A DNA stretch of 64,000 bases from Powellomyces hirtus (lineage: Eukaryota > Chytridiomycota > Chytridiomycetes > Spizellomycetales > Powellomycetaceae), in assembly GCA_025526995.1 (NCBI GenBank), contig JAHLKG010000006.1:186001-250000 (forward strand). The letters are read 5' to 3'. Shown in pieces: positions 61,361 to 64,000 of this stretch. The position numbers and the translations under genes were made by a program. Position 1 is the first letter of the stretch, and every line of letters begins with the position of its first letter. The notes under the pieces are model-generated. The model was not told the DNA's origin. It saw nothing but the letters and a program-made list of their open reading frames with translations, and made no database searches.

Positions 61361-62118
61361 GCAGGGAGCTCAAACTCAGGAAGCTCGCCTCCAGCGAGCA
61401 TGCTGTCAGATGTCTTGGTGAGAAAGTCTATGTACAGATCAATCTCGGCCATGAGCGGAAACACGTCGAGCGTGCTGTTGCTGTTTGCAGCTTTAGCCAA
61501 ATGGACTCCGGTGTCCGCAATCGGAGGCGCATAGGTCGCAGGCAAAGGCGATCTTCGCCGCGCCGATAGATGCGCGAGAATATCGTCGTAAACTGGTTGA
61601 CGGTCAACTTTTGGTTGTTCCACTGGCACAGGTTTCTGCACGGTACTCTTGGAAGAGACAGCAGCAGCTGCGGCATTCTTCTTCATTTGCTCCCTGTGTC
61701 TACGGACGCGTTCCCTTGCTGCCGCGCCTCTCCAGCATCTCTGCATCAACCTCACAGCATTGTCCACCCTTGCAGCTTCCCAAGCATGCACATCTGGGAC
61801 AGACCGGAGCAGCTGCAGATTCCGCTCTCGCGCAACAATGCGGTTACGCGTCACGGTCGCCTCACGGTCTAGCGCACAGTTGCGACGGGCATCCGCGATT
61901 CGAGGGCGGATCACGCGTCGTGCGAGGTCACCCCGGACATGTCGTTGGATAGTTATTGCTGCCCTGTGCTGCTGGATCAGCGACCGGCGGACTAGGTGGC
62001 CGCGGACGTAGCGCTGGATCGTTATTGCGGCGGTGGTGGCCGCGGACGCTGGACGGGTGCTGATGCGGGAGGTGTGTGAGCGGACCTGTGACTGCTGTTC
62101 GGGAAGTGAGTCAGGCAT
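61195..62118 (-). CDS. IQ-motif (calmodulin-binding) protein
   Basis: Single-exon frame of 307 residues from the ATG at 62118. The N-terminal third holds two consecutive IQ motifs (TIQRYVRGHLVRR and TIQRHVRGDLARR) and a third divergent one (LMQRCWRGAAARERV), the binding sites for calmodulin or myosin-light-chain-like proteins. An Ala/Lys-rich linker and a region ending HWWENRTEEEWDEWV follow. No motor or GAP domain is present. The final 55 codons lie within the tandem duplication: reading past the TAG would add another 59 residues in frame, differing at two residues from the first copy. The gene is divergent from the Mpv17-family gene, 246 bp apart. Confidence 0.75.
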   Translation of the reverse strand: MPDSLPEQQSQVRSHTSRISTRPASAATTAAITIQRYVRGHLVRRSLIQQHRAAITIQRHVRGDLARRVIRPRIADARRNCALDREATVTRNRIVARERNLQLLRSVPDVHAWEAARVDNAVRLMQRCWRGAAARERVRRHREQMKKNAAAAAVSSKSTVQKPVPVEQPKVDRQPVYDDILAHLSARRRSPLPATYAPPIADTGVHLAKAANSNSTLDVFPLMAEIDLYIDFLTKTSDSMLAGGELPEFELPAIEQSTAGVDIRQEHQRAQRRAKGHWWENRTEEEWDEWVAEETGTESFPDTVLRP

Positions 62119-62364
62119 GCTGCCACATTCCCGCTCGCGAGGCCGTGCAGAGGCTCAGGAAGTTTCGAAAGATGCTAGTGGGGGGAATGCTATGCGCGAT
62201 GGGACACATGAATGCATGGTGAAAATGGAACTCAAAAGCGAGGCTCCGAAACACGCTCCGAGGGCGTGTGCGCAGCAATTACACGATCGAGGTTGTTTCC
62301 CTAACTTTTGACACCTACAACCTGCCCCCGTTCTCCCCCTTTCCCTTTTTGTGTCCGCTAAAGC

Positions 62365-62976
62365 ATGCATCCGGCATTGCGGGCTTCTCTGACATCCGGG
62401 TCCCTTTTCTTTGCAGGCGATATCCTCAGTCAAAAGCTTGCACATGCACGTAGTGGCGGCACCTCCTACAATGCCCCACCGATAGATTGGAACCGGACCG
62501 GGAAGTTTGGTGGGTGCACAGAAAAACCTCCCAAGCGCGAAACCCTACACAAGACAAACTGACTAAAATTTGTTCGCGCGCGGGAAACAGCGTTGAGCGG
62601 GCTACTTCTCCACGGGCCCTACTTTCTGTACGGATTCCGGCAGGTCGATCGTCTATGCGGGCACCAAGCGACGCTGTTGAACGCTGTGAAGAAAGCCGTC
62701 GTGAGCCAAGTGACGCTGTTCCCCGTCTTCATCTGCAGTTTCCTCGCCTTCTCCGCCGTGCTGGATGGTGAGGCGCCGCTGCCGAGGATCCGCGGCAAGT
62801 TTCAAGAGGTGTTTGTCAATGGGACTCTTGTGTGGCCGGTTGCGAATGTGATTAGTTTCCGGTTTGTGCCGGTTGCGTATCGGATTCCGTACGTGAATTT
62901 GGTGGGGTTGGGATGGAACACGTACTTGAGCTCTGTCAATGGACAACCGCCTACGGAAATAGAAGTGCCAGTGTAG
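62365..62976 (+). CDS. Mpv17/PMP22-family membrane protein
   Basis: Exons 62365-62509 and 62591-62976 give 176 residues, the usual family length. Family motifs in order: HPALRASLTSGSLFFAGDIL(SQ), DWNRTGKFALSGLLLHGP (the Ala codon is formed across the intron), YFLYGFRQVDRL, and the C-terminal signature FVNGTLVWPVANVISFRFVP followed by YRIPYVNLVGLGWNTYLS. Members sit in the mitochondrial inner membrane (Sym1/Mpv17) or in peroxisomes (PMP22). A channel-like role is proposed, and the compartment cannot be told from sequence here. The protein starts about a dozen residues later than human Mpv17, so a short upstream exon may be missing. Confidence 0.88.
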
Positions 62977-63712
62977 ACCCTTCCGGAGGCCGCGGTCCGA
63001 TAGGCGCTGCGAAACGGCATCGCATCACTACCCATCGCGAAGGCCCCACGCAGAACGGACTTCAGAAGCCAGAACGGATAGACAGTATCGTAGAGCAACA
63101 GCAGCGTTACCATCAGATAGGCCGCACGCGGAGAGGCCCTCTCATTGTAGTATAGATTTCATCACAAACAGATGCACTTATATATAGACAACAGCTTTTC
63201 AAAGTACTACGATAGTGCATCAGCTCTATTTAACGGTCTCCGTATTGCACAACTAGTAGTGTCTCGTTTCACTATTTTATGCGCGGGGGAGGGCGGGAGG
63301 GGCGACCGGGATTCCAATCATCCCACAGGATGGAGCATCACGACAATGTCCTGGTCTCGAACACACAATAGGCGAATAGGTGATCTGGTAGGCTCGGTGC
63401 GCGCGATCCCAGCGCGCTCGTGGGTAGAGCACTCGAGTGTAGAGCTTCAGTTGCACAACTACCGTCGCAGATGCGTGCTGGTTTGCCCACGCCTTCCAGT
63501 GTCATTGCTGGGCACCAAGCGCGCAAGGGGGGAGAGCAGAGTCAGAGAGGGGAGGAGTAGATGGCGCTCCCTTGCAAAAACTACGCGTCCCACGCCGCCT
63601 GAATTTGTGCCTCGCGCAAAGCTCGCTGATTTTTTTCAGCAGCGATTTTGTCTGATAACATTTGGAAGATTTGTTTCCGTTAGAAAACTAACAAAAGCAA
63701 CAAAATCGGTTC
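62977..63712. other. Spacer with no supported gene
   Basis: About 735 bp. A plus frame at 63172-63732 is open but runs over the 3' end of the next minus-strand gene and has no domain. A GCTC...GAGC stem near 63416 resembles a tRNA D-arm, but no anticodon or T arm fits. Confidence 0.5.
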
Positions 63713-64000
63713 TCACTCGTTCCAACCTTTAGCATCCTGGAGTTTCCGTTTGTCTGCGGCCGCTTCATCGGCACTCTTTCGTGGAGACCGCATTCCTAGG
63801 GCACCAGCGACCAACCGCCTTGCTACAATATCTACAAGCCGAGAGAGGGCAGTCAACATCTCACAAATAAATCAGACATCGTCTGAGTCTTGTAACGTTG
63901 CGGACGAGGTGATTCATACCTGATTTTACTGGAGCAGGAACCCTTGGTCTATCTGTTCAGACAACGAGTTAGCGGGTGGTCCGATGTGCTTGAATCAAGA
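63713..64000 (-). CDS. 3' end of an unidentified gene (partial)
   Basis: The terminal exon 63831-63713 encodes IVARRLVAGALGMRSPRK ... KLQDAKGWNE and a stop. It joins across an 88-bp intron (63832-63919) to a 33-bp micro-exon (63920-63952, RPRVPAPVKS). The preceding exon lies at or beyond the window edge. The C-terminus is basic and helical, resembling the tail of RNA-binding or coiled-coil proteins, but no family is assigned. The splice sites and frame continuity are good. Confidence 0.5.

Noticed and set aside
61036..61569. 177-codon plus-strand frame with an internal 60-residue repeat
   Set aside because: Antisense shadow of the duplicated 3' end of the IQ-motif gene.
63411..63480. tRNA-like D-arm (GCTC loop GAGC)
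   Set aside because: No matching anticodon stem, T arm or acceptor stem can be drawn.

Overview
The window reads as nuclear DNA of a fungus. Nearly every gene is split by short GT-AG introns, mostly 59-95 bp with branch points such as CTAAC or CTGAC. The gene set is typical of fungi (Midasin, a heat-shock-factor-type regulator, ALY/Yra1, MCM3, AP-1 mu, PSMA1/Pre5, TAP-like secreted hydrolase). An early-diverging (chytrid-like) lineage is my best guess from gene style and intron density. It is an inference, not something the sequence proves.

Layout: 1-16 kb is a 5'-truncated Midasin gene (+), facing an HSF-type transcription factor (-) at 17.1-18.5 kb. At 18.5-25 kb there are long spacers with two membrane-protein genes. 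At 25-27.6 kb GTP cyclohydrolase I (+) and proteasome subunit alpha-6 (-) converge. From 28.5 to 36.5 kb lies one very exon-rich minus-strand gene for a large helical-repeat protein that I cannot name; three MluI cell-cycle boxes stand just upstream of its start. At 36.9-52.7 kb is a dense housekeeping block: secreted alpha/beta hydrolase, ALY/Yra1, AP-1 mu, a DUF985 cupin, a BioF-type 8-amino-7-oxononanoate synthase, a decayed locus, MCM3, and a 193-residue protein of unknown function. At 59.4-64 kb are a METTL24-like methyltransferase, an IQ-motif protein with a tandemly duplicated 3' end, an Mpv17/PMP22-family protein and the 3' end of a further gene.

The most unusual region is 53.1-59.2 kb. 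It holds a PIF/Harbinger transposase (two in-frame TGA codons, DDE triad intact), the Myb/SANT-like partner expected for Harbinger, a 2-oxoglutarate/Fe(II) dioxygenase-like ORF with an HxD...H...R signature, and one unrecognised ORF. Related 35-36 bp minisatellites sit in the spacers between these genes and inside the Myb gene's intron. I interpret the block as a composite Harbinger element carrying a possible nucleic-acid-modifying enzyme as cargo. Fungal TET/JBP-type dioxygenases are known as passengers of a different transposon group (KDZ), so this pairing deserves checking.

Gene models were spliced by hand using frame continuity, GT-AG sites and family conservation. No database search was possible.
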